Shown piece by piece: positions 1-7,656 of a stretch of 31,523 nt of DNA. Every line of letters starts with the position of its first letter. Position 1 is the stretch's first letter. Both the position numbers and the translations under genes were made by a program. Source of the stretch: a virus; the IMG/VR virus record IMGVR_UViG_3300032820_000067, positions 1-31,523 of that record. One strand, written 5' to 3'. The notes under the pieces were generated by a model. It did no database searches, had not been told where the DNA came from, and saw only the letters and a program-made list of their open reading frames with translations.

Positions 1-2
1 CT

Positions 3-1538
3 TCTACTTTTGATGGTAATTTAACTGGAGATGTTACAGGTAATATTGATGGAGCAACGGGAGCTTTCAGTACGTCAGTTTCAGCCACAGCTATTACGGG
101 TGCAGGTATAACACTCACTGGACCAGTTAGTGGAACCAGCGCAACATTTACAGGTATAGTATCTGCTAGTAGTTTTGCTGGTGCTATAACTGCCGGAGCT
201 GTTTCTGCTACAAGTTTAGTTGTAAGCGGTAATTCTACTTTTGAAGGCGACATAATAAAATCAACCTCTGGTATAAGTAACTTTGCTGCTGGTGTTAATG
301 CAGGTAATTCAATAGAGTCAGGTGGTAACTATAATGTAGCAGTTGGTGATGAAGCTGGAACAGCTATCACGACAGGAGATGGGAATGTAGCCATAGGATA
401 TGCTGCTCTAGATACAGCAAGTACAGGTTCAAGAAATACTATTATAGGTCATCAGGCAGGAGATGCAATCACAACAGGGTCAGATAACACGGCTGTTGGC
501 AATTGGGCACTCAAGACTGCAACAGATGTTAGTTACAACACGGCTGTTGGTACTTATGCTCTGAAATTGGCTACTGGAGCAAGTAACACGGCTGTGGGTT
601 ATAATGCAGGAACGGCAATTTCATCAGGAACTAACAACACGGCAGTTGGAGCATTGGCATTAATTAGTAATACAACGGCAACGAATAACGTAGCTATAGG
701 ATATAATACAGCTTATGCAGTTACTACGGCTGGTCAAATTACGGCTGTTGGAAGTTATGCTGGTGATGCTATCACAACAGGAGCTAACAATACTGTAGTG
801 GGTCATTATGCAGGGAGCAGTCTTACTACGGGAGCACAAAGTGTTGCCATCGGTTCTTATGCTCTTCAAACTGCAACTGATCCTGTAAATAGTGTCTGTG
901 TAGGACATGATGCTGGTAAGGCTATTACTACTGGAGATTCCAACACATACATTGGTCAGGGAACAGGAACAGCTACAACTACAGGAGGTTCCAATACAGC
1001 TATTGGAAACGTAGCTGGTGATGTTGTCACTACAGGGTCTAACAACCTCTGCATCGGAATTAATACTGATCCAAGTGTCAATAGTGCCTTACAGGAAACG
1101 GCCATAGGCTACGGTGCTATTGGTAAAGGAATGAATACGGCATTTATATCTTCTAATGGTGGACCAGTTTATGCAGGAAATAACAGTGCGAACTTTTCAA
1201 CAACTTCTGACAGAAGAATTAAAAAGAATATTGTTGATAATAACATAGGTCTTGAGAAACTAAATCAGATTCAGGTTCGTAACTTTGAATATAGAACGCC
1301 TGATGAAATTGATGAATTACCTAGCCATTCTGCTATTAAGCAGGAAGGTCTTCAACTTGGTGTTATTGCTCAAGAGGTACAAGGATTTCTACCACAAATT
1401 GTTGATGAAGAATCTACTGGATGTTTAAGTGTAGATGGTAGTGATATTAAATGGCTTCTGGTAAACGCTGTAAAACAACTATCAAGTCAAGTTGAAGACT
1501 TGAAAGCTGAAATTGACATTTTAAAGAAAAAAGGTTAA
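3..1538 (+). CDS. Tail fibre/tailspike protein with YadA-like head repeats and C-terminal S74 chaperone domain (5' end outside window)
   Basis: The frame is open from base 3, so the first part of this gene lies left of the window; 511 codons are visible. The first ~105 residues are a Ser/Thr/Gly/Ala-rich beta-type fibre shaft. About 330-1110 encodes some fourteen copies of an N-T-A-V-G-x-x-A-type repeat, the pattern of YadA/Hia trimeric adhesin heads that fold as a left-handed beta-roll. The C terminus is a peptidase S74 / intramolecular chaperone domain: S-D-R-R-I-K (codons 1206-1223) supplies the Ser and Lys at +5 that in endosialidase-type chaperones cut the chaperone off after trimer folding, and a final helix (around 1480-1535) looks like a trimeric coiled coil. 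Cleavage would release about 110 residues. Role: trimeric receptor-binding fibre. The S74 assignment is strong; the receptor is unknown. Confidence 0.93.
   Translation, partial: STFDGNLTGDVTGNIDGATGAFSTSVSATAITGAGITLTGPVSGTSATFTGIVSASSFAGAITAGAVSATSLVVSGNSTFEGDIIKSTSGISNFAAGVNAGNSIESGGNYNVAVGDEAGTAITTGDGNVAIGYAALDTASTGSRNTIIGHQAGDAITTGSDNTAVGNWALKTATDVSYNTAVGTYALKLATGASNTAVGYNAGTAISSGTNNTAVGALALISNTTATNNVAIGYNTAYAVTTAGQITAVGSYAGDAITTGANNTVVGHYAGSSLTTGAQSVAIGSYALQTATDPVNSVCVGHDAGKAITTGDSNTYIGQGTGTATTTGGSNTAIGNVAGDVVTTGSNNLCIGINTDPSVNSALQETAIGYGAIGKGMNTAFISSNGGPVYAGNNSANFSTTSDRRIKKNIVDNNIGLEKLNQIQVRNFEYRTPDEIDELPSHSAIKQEGLQLGVIAQEVQGFLPQIVDEESTGCLSVDGSDIKWLLVNAVKQLSSQVEDLKAEIDILKKKG
330..1110 (+). 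repeat. Tandem YadA-head-like repeats inside the tail fibre gene
   Basis: Roughly fourteen imperfect copies of a 14-23-residue unit with core N-x-A-[VI]-G-x-x-A. Several units share near-identical DNA, for example two stretches reading gat-gc-atcacaacagg around 460-480 and 763-780. Such internal DNA similarity allows copy-number change by recombination, a common way to alter fibre length. Boundaries are approximate. Confidence 0.75.
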
Positions 1539-1549
1539 TTATTATAAAA

Positions 1550-1873
1550 ATGGACAACATCAAAATAAGCTATGCCTTGATATTTGCGGTTATACTACAA
1601 GCGATAGGATTAATCTGGTATGTATCCAAGCTGGACAGCAAGGTGGAAGCTGTTTATAAGTTTTATCAGGAAGAATCTCAAAAATCAGTTGTTGTTACTC
1701 AAGCGAAAATGAAGTTTGATTTAGAGCTTCTTAAAAAAGAATTGGCGGTAATTAAGGCTGATCTTAAAAAGAACCAAGACAAATCAAAAGAGATTGTCAA
1801 GCAACATGGGCAAATATTTGATCTTCTAAAGAATAAGAAAACAGTTCCTTCAGGATATAACTATGGAAATTAA
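1550..1873 (+). CDS. Small membrane-anchored coiled-coil protein (spanin- or holin-like, unassigned)
   Basis: 107 aa. Residues 7-27 form one strongly hydrophobic segment (S-Y-A-L-I-F-A-V-I-L-Q-A-I-G-L-I-W-Y), followed by a charged, Lys/Glu/Gln-rich stretch (residues 30-95) with heptad-like spacing that should be helical. A short N terminus, one transmembrane helix and a long periplasm-compatible coil is the plan of phage inner-membrane spanins (Rz type), but also of small tail-chaperone or holin-accessory proteins of marine phages. I do not recognise the family. It starts 11 bases after the fibre stop; an A/G-rich stretch ending in AAAGG lies about 16 bases upstream of the ATG, so the ribosome binding site is weak. 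Function is inferred from topology only. Confidence 0.75.
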   Translation: MDNIKISYALIFAVILQAIGLIWYVSKLDSKVEAVYKFYQEESQKSVVVTQAKMKFDLELLKKELAVIKADLKKNQDKSKEIVKQHGQIFDLLKNKKTVPSGYNYGN

Positions 1874-1875
1874 AA

Positions 1876-2136
1876 ATGACTGAACCAGAAGTAAGTAATG
1901 TTATTACTCTTAACGGTAAAGAGTATGATTCATCAAAAATGAATGAACAACAAACGTATTGGATTGCACAAATTCAAGATTTACAGATGAAAAGACAATC
2001 GGTGCAATTTCAACTAGATCAGGTAAGTGTAGCTTTGGATTCTTTTGTAAACGTCCTAATTCAAAGTTTATCTGATAATAGTGAAACAAAGGACGAAAGT
2101 GAAACTATCAACAAGACGGAGAAATATGATGCCTGA
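1876..2136 (+). CDS. Small phage protein, resembles the DUF6447 type
   Basis: 86 aa, starting two bases after the previous stop. It begins with N-V-I-T-L-N-G-K-E-Y-D, then a Gln-rich helical stretch (residues 24-68: Q-I-Q-D-L-Q and F-Q-L-D-Q-V-S-V-A-L-D-S-F), and ends in an acidic Ser/Glu/Thr tail. The pattern NVITLNGKEY followed by IQDLQ...FQLDQVxVAL recalls short proteins encoded next to tail fibres in marine cyanophages and pelagiphages and filed as DUF6447. That match is from memory and not searched. No enzyme motif is visible. The last bases overlap the next gene, which suggests coupled translation. Confidence 0.8.
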   Translation: MTEPEVSNVITLNGKEYDSSKMNEQQTYWIAQIQDLQMKRQSVQFQLDQVSVALDSFVNVLIQSLSDNSETKDESETINKTEKYDA

Positions 2137-2395
2137 AGAATGGTTAAGCGAAGACGAAATCAATCAACATTTTACGGCTATGGGCCATAGTGTTGATCTG
2201 ATTGATGCTACAATTGCTGATGATATAGAAGCAAAAAAGGCAAATTATGGTCCTCAAGGTGCCAAAGATATGGTTAAACGGAACACAGATCATCTTGAAC
2301 TACAACTTGGTAAGAGTTGGGCAATAGACGATAATCGGGACAAGACCTCTTATACGGATGCTATTACGGTAGGTAAAGCCTATATAGATTCATAA
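2129..2395 (+). CDS. Small conserved-type phage hypothetical protein
   Basis: 88 aa if translation starts at the second of two adjacent ATGs (2126 and 2129). GGAG at 2118-2121 is 7 bases from the second and only 4 from the first, so 2129 is preferred. The frame is open further upstream but that would overlap the preceding gene extensively. The ATG lies within the last codons of that gene, a coupled arrangement. The protein begins acidic (M-P-E-E-W-L-S-E-D-E-I), has no membrane segment, and contains K-R-N-T-D-H-L-E-L-Q-L followed by Y-T-D-A-I-T-V-G-K-A-Y-I. A similar R-N-x-x-H-L-x-x-x-L ... D-A-I motif occurs in small hypothetical proteins of marine phages. Function unknown. Confidence 0.75.
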   Translation: MPEEWLSEDEINQHFTAMGHSVDLIDATIADDIEAKKANYGPQGAKDMVKRNTDHLELQLGKSWAIDDNRDKTSYTDAITVGKAYIDS

Positions 2396-2423
2396 TATTT
2401 AACTGAAGAACAGGTAAAAAATA

Positions 2424-3128
2424 ATGTTTTTTAGTTCCATGATGATGGGTGGTGGTAACGTTTTCAATATTATTATTGATTCCCTTACGACTGATTTTAA
2501 TCTGAGAACCAAGTTAAATACTTTTGGTTTTAATAATAATAGTCCATCTATTATAGATTTTAAACTGAATAGTGGTGTCACTATCGGAGCCTCTACAGGT
2601 ACGGCTAAATCTTGGCAGACAGGTACACTGGCTACACACCATACTGTAACTATTACGATTGAAGGAACTATTAGTGGAGGCGGCGGTGCTGGTGGTGCTG
2701 GTGGTACAACTCAAACAGGATCTTGCCAAGATCCTGGTGAAGATGGAGTAGACGGTACAGACGCTATGAGTTTTGAAGCCAGCGGTCCTACCTATAACGT
2801 TATCCTTGCTTCTACCGCAACGTTAAACAGTGGTGGTGGAGGAGGCGGCGGTGGAGGCGGTTTTAAAGGTGGCGAAGCAGGTAACGAAGATGGTGGAGAT
2901 GGAGGACGTGGGCAAGGTTACGATCAGTCTGCTACCAACGGTCAAAATGTAGGACCATATGCAGGGGCTGGTGGTAACGGTGGTGCATTTGGTGTAGATG
3001 GAGAAGATGGTGGAGATGGAGAATGTCCTAACGGTTCTGGAGGAGCATCTGGATACGCCATACGTAAAAACAGTAACACAGTCAATGTAACAGATAACGG
3101 TGCGACAATAAATGGCACTGTAGGTTAA
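2424..3128 (+). CDS. Glycine-rich tail adhesin-like protein
   Basis: 234 aa. Residues 1-80 are a beta-rich N-terminal domain opening with M-F-F-S-S-M-M-M-G-G-G. The rest is dominated by polyglycine tracts: G-G-G-G-A-G-G-A-G-G, a run of ten glycines around residues 137-146, then GDGG, GAGGNGG and GSGGASG. These alternate with short variable loops and are followed by a C-terminal beta segment. Glycine-rich motifs separated by variable loops are the hallmark of T-even gp38-type adhesins, where they pack as a polyglycine-II sandwich and the loops contact the host receptor. It sits just after a tail fibre gene, as gp38 does after gp37. Homology to gp38 is inferred from composition and position only. 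Two cysteines occur (SCQ; ECP) and might pair. Confidence 0.8.
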   Translation: MFFSSMMMGGGNVFNIIIDSLTTDFNLRTKLNTFGFNNNSPSIIDFKLNSGVTIGASTGTAKSWQTGTLATHHTVTITIEGTISGGGGAGGAGGTTQTGSCQDPGEDGVDGTDAMSFEASGPTYNVILASTATLNSGGGGGGGGGGFKGGEAGNEDGGDGGRGQGYDQSATNGQNVGPYAGAGGNGGAFGVDGEDGGDGECPNGSGGASGYAIRKNSNTVNVTDNGATINGTVG

Positions 3129-3148
3129 AGAAAAAAAAAGTATAAGCT

Positions 3149-3880
3149 ATGTCTTTTGGATTAACTTCATTCTCTGAAGCTCCTTTTGGAGCATTTCCGA
3201 AAGGTAGTGAAGCTGTTATTTTAACAGGTCAGTCTGCTCAGTTTAACACTGGCACGTTAATTCTAGGAGGACATTCAAGTGTAACACTTAACGGTGTAAG
3301 TGCGTTATTTAAAACAGGTGCTTTCACCGTTGTTGGAAGTTTTGTTACTTCTCTTACAGGTGTAGAAGCTGCTTTTAATACAGGCAGTTTTTCAGTTGCA
3401 GTCAATTCAAGTATTGGTTTAAGCGGTGTTAACGCGACTTACGATACAGGCAGTTTTTCCGTTATAGGTCATGCCAGTATCGGTCTGGATGGAGAAAACG
3501 CTACCTTTAATACAGGTACGTTAACAATTCAAGGGCATAGTAGTCTAGCGTTAACAGGTCAAAATGCAACATTTAACGATGGATCATTTACTGTTAAAGG
3601 TTATGCTTCTGTTGGATTAAGTGGAGTTAACGCAACTTATAACACAGGTACTTTTACAGTTATAGGTAATACCAGTATAGGTCTGGAAGGGCAAGTATTT
3701 ACAGCACGTACAGGAACAATTACCTATCCGAAACCGTATAACGTATGGGTATTTGTAACTGATACAACAAAAGAAACGTGGACAACAGTAACACCACCAT
3801 CTGCGACGTGGACAACTGTAACACCAACAACAACGGATTGGACAACGGTTACTAATTTACCCGCACCTAAACCGTCCTAG
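3149..3880 (+). CDS. Repeat-built beta-structured virion protein (8 x 22 residues, then WTTVTP repeats)
   Basis: 243 aa. From residue 23 it contains seven full and one partial copy of a 22-residue unit with consensus [IV]-x-L-x-G-x-x-A-x-[FY]-x-T-G-[ST]-[FL]-[ST]-V-x-G-x-x-[SA]-S, which predicts a regular beta-solenoid or stacked sandwich. Units 4 to 7 carry N-A-T at the same position. After Y-P-K-P-Y-N-V-W-V-F comes a short tail with three spaced copies of W-T-T-V-T (bases 3775-3860), a motif common near the C termini of phage tail-associated proteins. No signal peptide or enzyme motif. It lies between the glycine-rich adhesin and the head-tail adaptor, so an external fibre or head decoration is likely. 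The exact role is unknown. Confidence 0.85.
   Translation: MSFGLTSFSEAPFGAFPKGSEAVILTGQSAQFNTGTLILGGHSSVTLNGVSALFKTGAFTVVGSFVTSLTGVEAAFNTGSFSVAVNSSIGLSGVNATYDTGSFSVIGHASIGLDGENATFNTGTLTIQGHSSLALTGQNATFNDGSFTVKGYASVGLSGVNATYNTGTFTVIGNTSIGLEGQVFTARTGTITYPKPYNVWVFVTDTTKETWTTVTPPSATWTTVTPTTTDWTTVTNLPAPKPS
3215..3727 (+). repeat. Eight tandem 66-bp (22-codon) repeats
   Basis: Copies begin at 3215, 3281, 3347, 3413, 3479, 3545, 3611 and 3677; the last is truncated. The period is exactly 66 bases for the full copies, and amino-acid conservation exceeds nucleotide conservation, so the array is old and selected at protein level. Confidence 0.88.
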
Positions 3881-3918
3881 CAGTTCTTTTTAATTAATTA
3901 ATTTGGTAAAATAAAATC

Positions 3919-4584
3919 ATGGCTGACATGACATATCAAACACTAAAAGATCTTATTCAGGATTCTGCTGAAAATGACAGTACAGAATTCACAGATAACA
4001 TTCCTAATTTTATAGATAGAGCAGAACGAAGACTGACACGGGAAATTGACACCATCGGTCTTACAAAGTATGCTTCATCCAACTTCTCCAGTGGAGATGC
4101 TTTTCTCGCTAAACCGTCTGATGCCCAAGTTATTAAATCAGTAAGTTTTACTAACGACGGATCAAGAATTAATTTGGTACAACAAACAAATGAATATCTT
4201 AACGATTACTGGCCTGTACGTACTACTACAGGTACACCAAGATACTATTCGAATTTCGGTAGAGATACCATTCTAATTGCTCCGGCTCCTTCGTCTGCCT
4301 GTCCTGTAGAACTGTCTTATGTGGGAAATCCTACAGCTTTAGCTTCTTCAACAAACGAAACAAACTATTATACGGAAAGATGTTCATCGGCCCTGTTTTA
4401 TGCGTCGATGGTTGAGGCTTGTTATTTTATGAAAAATACAACAGCAGCGGGTGGATGGGAGCAGCAATACCAGCGTGAACAGCAAGATCTAATCAACGAG
4501 GCACGACGACAACGACGTGACGATACACAGATTGCAGCAAATCCGGCTGGTGGTGAAGATAATCTAGTAGAGAGAGCAAGATAA
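3919..4584 (+). CDS. Head-tail adaptor protein (SU10 adaptor / P22 gp4-like)
   Basis: 221 aa. It starts M-A-D-M-T-Y-Q-T-L-K-D-L-I-Q-D, continues with a helix containing F-I-D-R-A-E-R-R-L-T-R-E-I-D, a central beta domain (residues 55-135, including T-G-T-P-R-Y-Y and I-L-I-A-P-A-P), then Y-Y-T-E-R-C-S-S-A-L-F-Y-A-S and a long C-terminal helix rich in Gln/Arg (EQQYQREQQDLINEARRQRRDD). This helix / beta / helix plan and the RAExRLxRE motif are typical of the adaptor that docks under the portal in podoviruses such as SU10. It forms a dodecameric ring joining the portal to the tail hub and helps retain DNA. The gene begins after a 38-base AT-rich gap (3881-3918, including TTAATTAATTAA) and ends 4 bases before the next gene. 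Family assignment is from motif memory. Confidence 0.85.
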   Translation: MADMTYQTLKDLIQDSAENDSTEFTDNIPNFIDRAERRLTREIDTIGLTKYASSNFSSGDAFLAKPSDAQVIKSVSFTNDGSRINLVQQTNEYLNDYWPVRTTTGTPRYYSNFGRDTILIAPAPSSACPVELSYVGNPTALASSTNETNYYTERCSSALFYASMVEACYFMKNTTAAGGWEQQYQREQQDLINEARRQRRDDTQIAANPAGGEDNLVERAR

Positions 4585-4588
4585 TATT

Positions 4589-5593
4589 ATGGCTGATTCA
4601 TATTCAACAAATTTAAAATTTATAAAACAGGAAGTCGGAGCTAACGACGGTACGTGGGGAACAAACCTTAACGATAAAGTTATAGAATTAGCAGATCAGG
4701 CTATTGCTGGATATATAAGTAAAACGGTGACTTCCAGTGTAACAGATGTAACGTTAACACAAGGATCTTCTGCTGCCGCCCGTAATGCTTTTATTCAACT
4801 TACTGGAACCTTGACATCTAATTCGGTTTTACGTGTACCACAAATTCAAAAAAGTTACTTCATTAAAAATAATACAGCTGGTTCATTTACTATGACAGTA
4901 AAATGTACAGGTAGTACAGGAAGTGAAGCAAAACAAGGATCAACGACTGTATTTCTTGTAGATGGAGCTTCTGTAACACCTGCGGCTCCTCCTGTTAATT
5001 TTGCAACAGGTATTGTAAATGTCAGTGCTATTCCAACTACTATTACAGGTAATGTTTTTCTTAGTGCTGCCCTGACCAACGTTTCTGTTTCTGGTGGTGT
5101 TATGAATGCAGTATCAGTATCAGGAGGAACAATTACTTCTGCAACATTAAATGGATGTCATTGGAATGCAGGAACTGTAAGTACTTCATCGTTAACTGTA
5201 TCAGGAACAACTACATTTAACGGTCAAGTTAACGTTTCAAGTAAAGCTTATGGAGTTATTACCTGTCTCACACCTGAAACGTCAGGAACAGTGACACCAA
5301 CATTCGGATCAGGTAATTTCTTTGCCGTTACCCTTGTATCTGTAGGAGCTTCTGGAGTAACAACCTTTCTTAATCCGACAAGTGCAGTAGCTGGACAAAG
5401 TGGTGTCTTTTATTTAACACAATCTGCATCAGCAGGTGTAACGATTAAATTTGGAGATGCTTATCATTTTAGTAATAAGACAACTGTAACGCCAACTAGT
5501 GTTGCAAGTTCAAAGGATATTATGGCTTACTTTGTGGTTACACCTTCTATCGTCAACGTAACACCAAGCCAGAATTATGGAACTGGGTCTTAA
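4589..5593 (+). CDS. Tail fibre / appendage protein with marine-phage fibre N terminus
   Basis: 334 aa. The N terminus M-A-D-S-Y-S-T-N-L-K-F-I-K-Q-E-V-G-A-N-D followed by G-T-W-G-T-N-L-N-D-K is the attachment segment seen on many marine podovirus and myovirus fibres (consensus L-x-K-P-E-V-G-x-x-x-x-T-W-G-x-x-x-N). The rest is Ser/Thr/Val/Gly-rich beta sequence with repeats such as V-S-V-S-G-G around residues 165-200 and no coiled coil. It probably binds the virion by residues 1-45 and extends as a trimeric beta fibre. It sits directly after the adaptor, which fits a tail appendage. No S74 domain or enzymatic motif is visible, and the ligand cannot be predicted. Confidence 0.83.
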   Translation: MADSYSTNLKFIKQEVGANDGTWGTNLNDKVIELADQAIAGYISKTVTSSVTDVTLTQGSSAAARNAFIQLTGTLTSNSVLRVPQIQKSYFIKNNTAGSFTMTVKCTGSTGSEAKQGSTTVFLVDGASVTPAAPPVNFATGIVNVSAIPTTITGNVFLSAALTNVSVSGGVMNAVSVSGGTITSATLNGCHWNAGTVSTSSLTVSGTTTFNGQVNVSSKAYGVITCLTPETSGTVTPTFGSGNFFAVTLVSVGASGVTTFLNPTSAVAGQSGVFYLTQSASAGVTIKFGDAYHFSNKTTVTPTSVASSKDIMAYFVVTPSIVNVTPSQNYGTGS

Positions 5594-5608
5594 CAAGGAA
5601 AAAGATTA

Positions 5609-5821
5609 ATGGATGAAAAACAGTCCAGAGAAAATGAGTTAGCGATTACTGAAATAAAAGGTGAATTAAAACTTATCCATTCTCGTATAGATACAATAAA
5701 GAATAACGATCTTCACCATATTCAAAAATCTGTTAACTCTATAAATAAAGTTCTCTGGACAATTGGAGTTATGGTCTTCAGTCATTTTTTATATGCTCTT
5801 CGTTCTCTTTTATCAGGTTAG
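5609..5821 (+). CDS. Small coiled-coil protein with C-terminal membrane anchor (XhlA/holin-like topology)
   Basis: 70 aa. AAGGA at 5595-5599 is nine bases from the ATG and gives a good ribosome binding site. Residues 1-48 are charged and helical (E-N-E-L-A-I-T-E-I-K-G-E-L-K-L-I-H-S-R-I-D-T-I), and residues 49-66 (L-W-T-I-G-V-M-V-F-S-H-F-L-Y-A-L) are a single transmembrane helix followed by R-S-L-L-S-G. A cytoplasmic coil with a C-terminal anchor is the layout of XhlA-type haemolysin/holin accessory proteins. It is embedded among tail genes rather than beside the 3TM holin at 26019. Lysis accessory, or membrane-penetrating tail factor, are both possible. Family not recognised with certainty. 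Confidence 0.78.
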   Translation: MDEKQSRENELAITEIKGELKLIHSRIDTIKNNDLHHIQKSVNSINKVLWTIGVMVFSHFLYALRSLLSG

Positions 5822-5839
5822 GAAAAATATTTAAATAAT

Positions 5840-7654
5840 ATGTCCACAGATACAAAGACAATTAAATTTAAGTTTGCTCAAGGTATCATGCGTGAGTCTA
5901 CACAGTTTGCAGCTGAAGGTGGATGGTACGATGGTAATCGTGTACGGTTCAGAGATGGAAAACCTGAAAATATACGAGGTTGGCAAAAACACGATACAGA
6001 TTCATTTATTGGAACATCACGAGCTATTCATTCATGGTCTTCCCTTGACAATCAAAAACTCGTAGCGTTTGCTACAGAACATAAAGTATATTTATATCAA
6101 GGGGGAAGTTTTTATGACATTACACCAATTCAATCTTCAGCCACTAACGCAACAGGGAATACAAGCTCTGGTTCTGCACAGGTTGTTGTAACAGCGACAA
6201 GTCATGGATTGGAAGTTGATAAAAAAACATACGTTGTTTTTAACAGTGCTACTGGTGTTATTGGAGGTAACGTTTCACTGTCAGGAAATGAGTATCTGGT
6301 TTCGGTAATAGATGCTAATTCATTTGCTGTAACTTATACGTCAACTGCTGATGCAACTTCAGCTTCCGCTGGAGCTTTTGGAATAGATTTTCTTCTTCAG
6401 TCAGGAACATCCATAGGAACAGGTGGTTTTGGTTGGGGCGCAGGTCCGTACGGTGACAGCACTTACGGTACAGCACGAAGTACATCCAACATCACTATTG
6501 ATATGCGTCAATGGTCAATGGATAATTTTGGAGAAGATCTTCTTATAAATCCGGCTCATCAGGGAAAAGTATATAAATGGGTAGAAGATAACGGATTCAG
6601 TACTCGTGCGGTATATGTAACAGCAACTCCGACAGCTTCAAATAATATTCTGGTTTCTCCGATAGACCGACATGTTGTCTGTTTAGGATGTAACGATATT
6701 ACAGGAACTTTTGATCCGCTTCTGGTTCGATGGTCTAATCAGGAAGATTTAAATAACTGGACGCCCAGTGTCAGCAGTACATCAGGTTCTATACGACTAG
6801 GAAACGGAACGGAAATCGTCGGTGGTTTAATGTCAAGAAATACGATCTTGGCTTTTACAGATAAATCTCTTCATTCACTGGAATTTATTGGTCCTCCTTT
6901 TATTTTCAGAACCAAACAGGTTGCAGATAGTTGTGGATTAATTGCCAAACATGCAGCCGCTATCTTTGATGGAAGAACCATGTGGATGTCTAACGGTAAT
7001 TTCTTTGTCCATGATGGTGGTTCGGTTAAAGTTCTTCCGTGTACCGTTCTTAAATATGTATTTGACGATCTAAATATTACACAAAAAGATAAAATATTTG
7101 CAGGTGTAAATTCTGAATTTGGTGAAGTTACATGGCTATATCCATCCAGTAGTTCGGATGAATGTGACAGATATGTAACGTACAGTCCTTCCGAAAACTA
7201 CTGGACGTTTGGTGAATCTATCTGGACTTCCTGGATGGATCGGTCAGTTTTTGACAATATGATGACGACAGGTGTATCGGCACCTGATACAGTTTCTTAT
7301 CTTTACGACAACGAACCGTCAAACATTTATACAGCTGATGGAACTAAGCTTCAATCCTATATAGAAAGCGGTGTCTTTGATCTTGGTGATGGAGATGATA
7401 TTCTATTTATAGATAGGATTATACCTGATTTTACTATTAAAAACGGTAATGTAGAGGTTATTGTCAAGACGCAGAATTTTCCCAATGCAACTACAGTATC
7501 CAAAGGTCCGTATACTATTCTCTCTTCGACTAACTTTATACGTACTCGTTCAAGAGGTAGGCAGGGTGTTTTGCGTATTCAGACTTCTGCCATCAATACA
7601 CAATGGCAATTAGGAACTGTACGCATGGATGTAATGATGGACGGTAAAAGATAA
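5840..7654 (+). CDS. Tail hub / DNA stabilisation protein (P22 gp10-like)
   Basis: 604 aa. The N terminus (F-K-F-A-Q-G-I-M-R-E-S, then G-G-W-Y-D-G-N-R-V-R-F-R-D-G-K-P-E-N-I-R-G-W) and repeated blades such as H-S-W-S-S-L-D-N-Q-K-L-V-A-F-A-T, R-W-S-N-Q-E-D-L-N-N-W-T-P and M-W-M-S-N-G-N-F-F-V-H-D-G give the pattern of phage stabilisation/hub proteins of the P22 gp10 type, which form a beta-propeller hexamer below the adaptor ring. A low-complexity Ala/Ser/Thr region (residues ~95-180) may be an insertion. It closes the tail tube and probably carries the fibres. The position two genes after the adaptor supports the call. The N-terminal motif is widespread in marine phages; a direct structural match to gp10 is inference. 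Confidence 0.82.
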   Translation: MSTDTKTIKFKFAQGIMRESTQFAAEGGWYDGNRVRFRDGKPENIRGWQKHDTDSFIGTSRAIHSWSSLDNQKLVAFATEHKVYLYQGGSFYDITPIQSSATNATGNTSSGSAQVVVTATSHGLEVDKKTYVVFNSATGVIGGNVSLSGNEYLVSVIDANSFAVTYTSTADATSASAGAFGIDFLLQSGTSIGTGGFGWGAGPYGDSTYGTARSTSNITIDMRQWSMDNFGEDLLINPAHQGKVYKWVEDNGFSTRAVYVTATPTASNNILVSPIDRHVVCLGCNDITGTFDPLLVRWSNQEDLNNWTPSVSSTSGSIRLGNGTEIVGGLMSRNTILAFTDKSLHSLEFIGPPFIFRTKQVADSCGLIAKHAAAIFDGRTMWMSNGNFFVHDGGSVKVLPCTVLKYVFDDLNITQKDKIFAGVNSEFGEVTWLYPSSSSDECDRYVTYSPSENYWTFGESIWTSWMDRSVFDNMMTTGVSAPDTVSYLYDNEPSNIYTADGTKLQSYIESGVFDLGDGDDILFIDRIIPDFTIKNGNVEVIVKTQNFPNATTVSKGPYTILSSTNFIRTRSRGRQGVLRIQTSAINTQWQLGTVRMDVMMDGKR

Positions 7655-7656
7655 CT

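Noticed and set aside
567-1538. Tail fibre gene starting at the TTG at 567
   Set aside because: The same frame is open without stops back to base 3 and encodes continuous fibre and repeat sequence, so the gene starts left of the window.
2081-2128. Earlier ATG for the 88-aa gene, or a frameshift product with the preceding gene
   Set aside because: The upstream part lies in the other gene's coding sequence and is basic low-complexity; GGAG positions the start at 2126/2129. No slippery heptamer was seen.
3881-3918. AT-rich gap with TTAATTAATTAA before the adaptor gene as promoter or terminator
   Set aside because: No credible -35/-10 pair and no GC stem with T-run; it reads as a plain AT-rich spacer.
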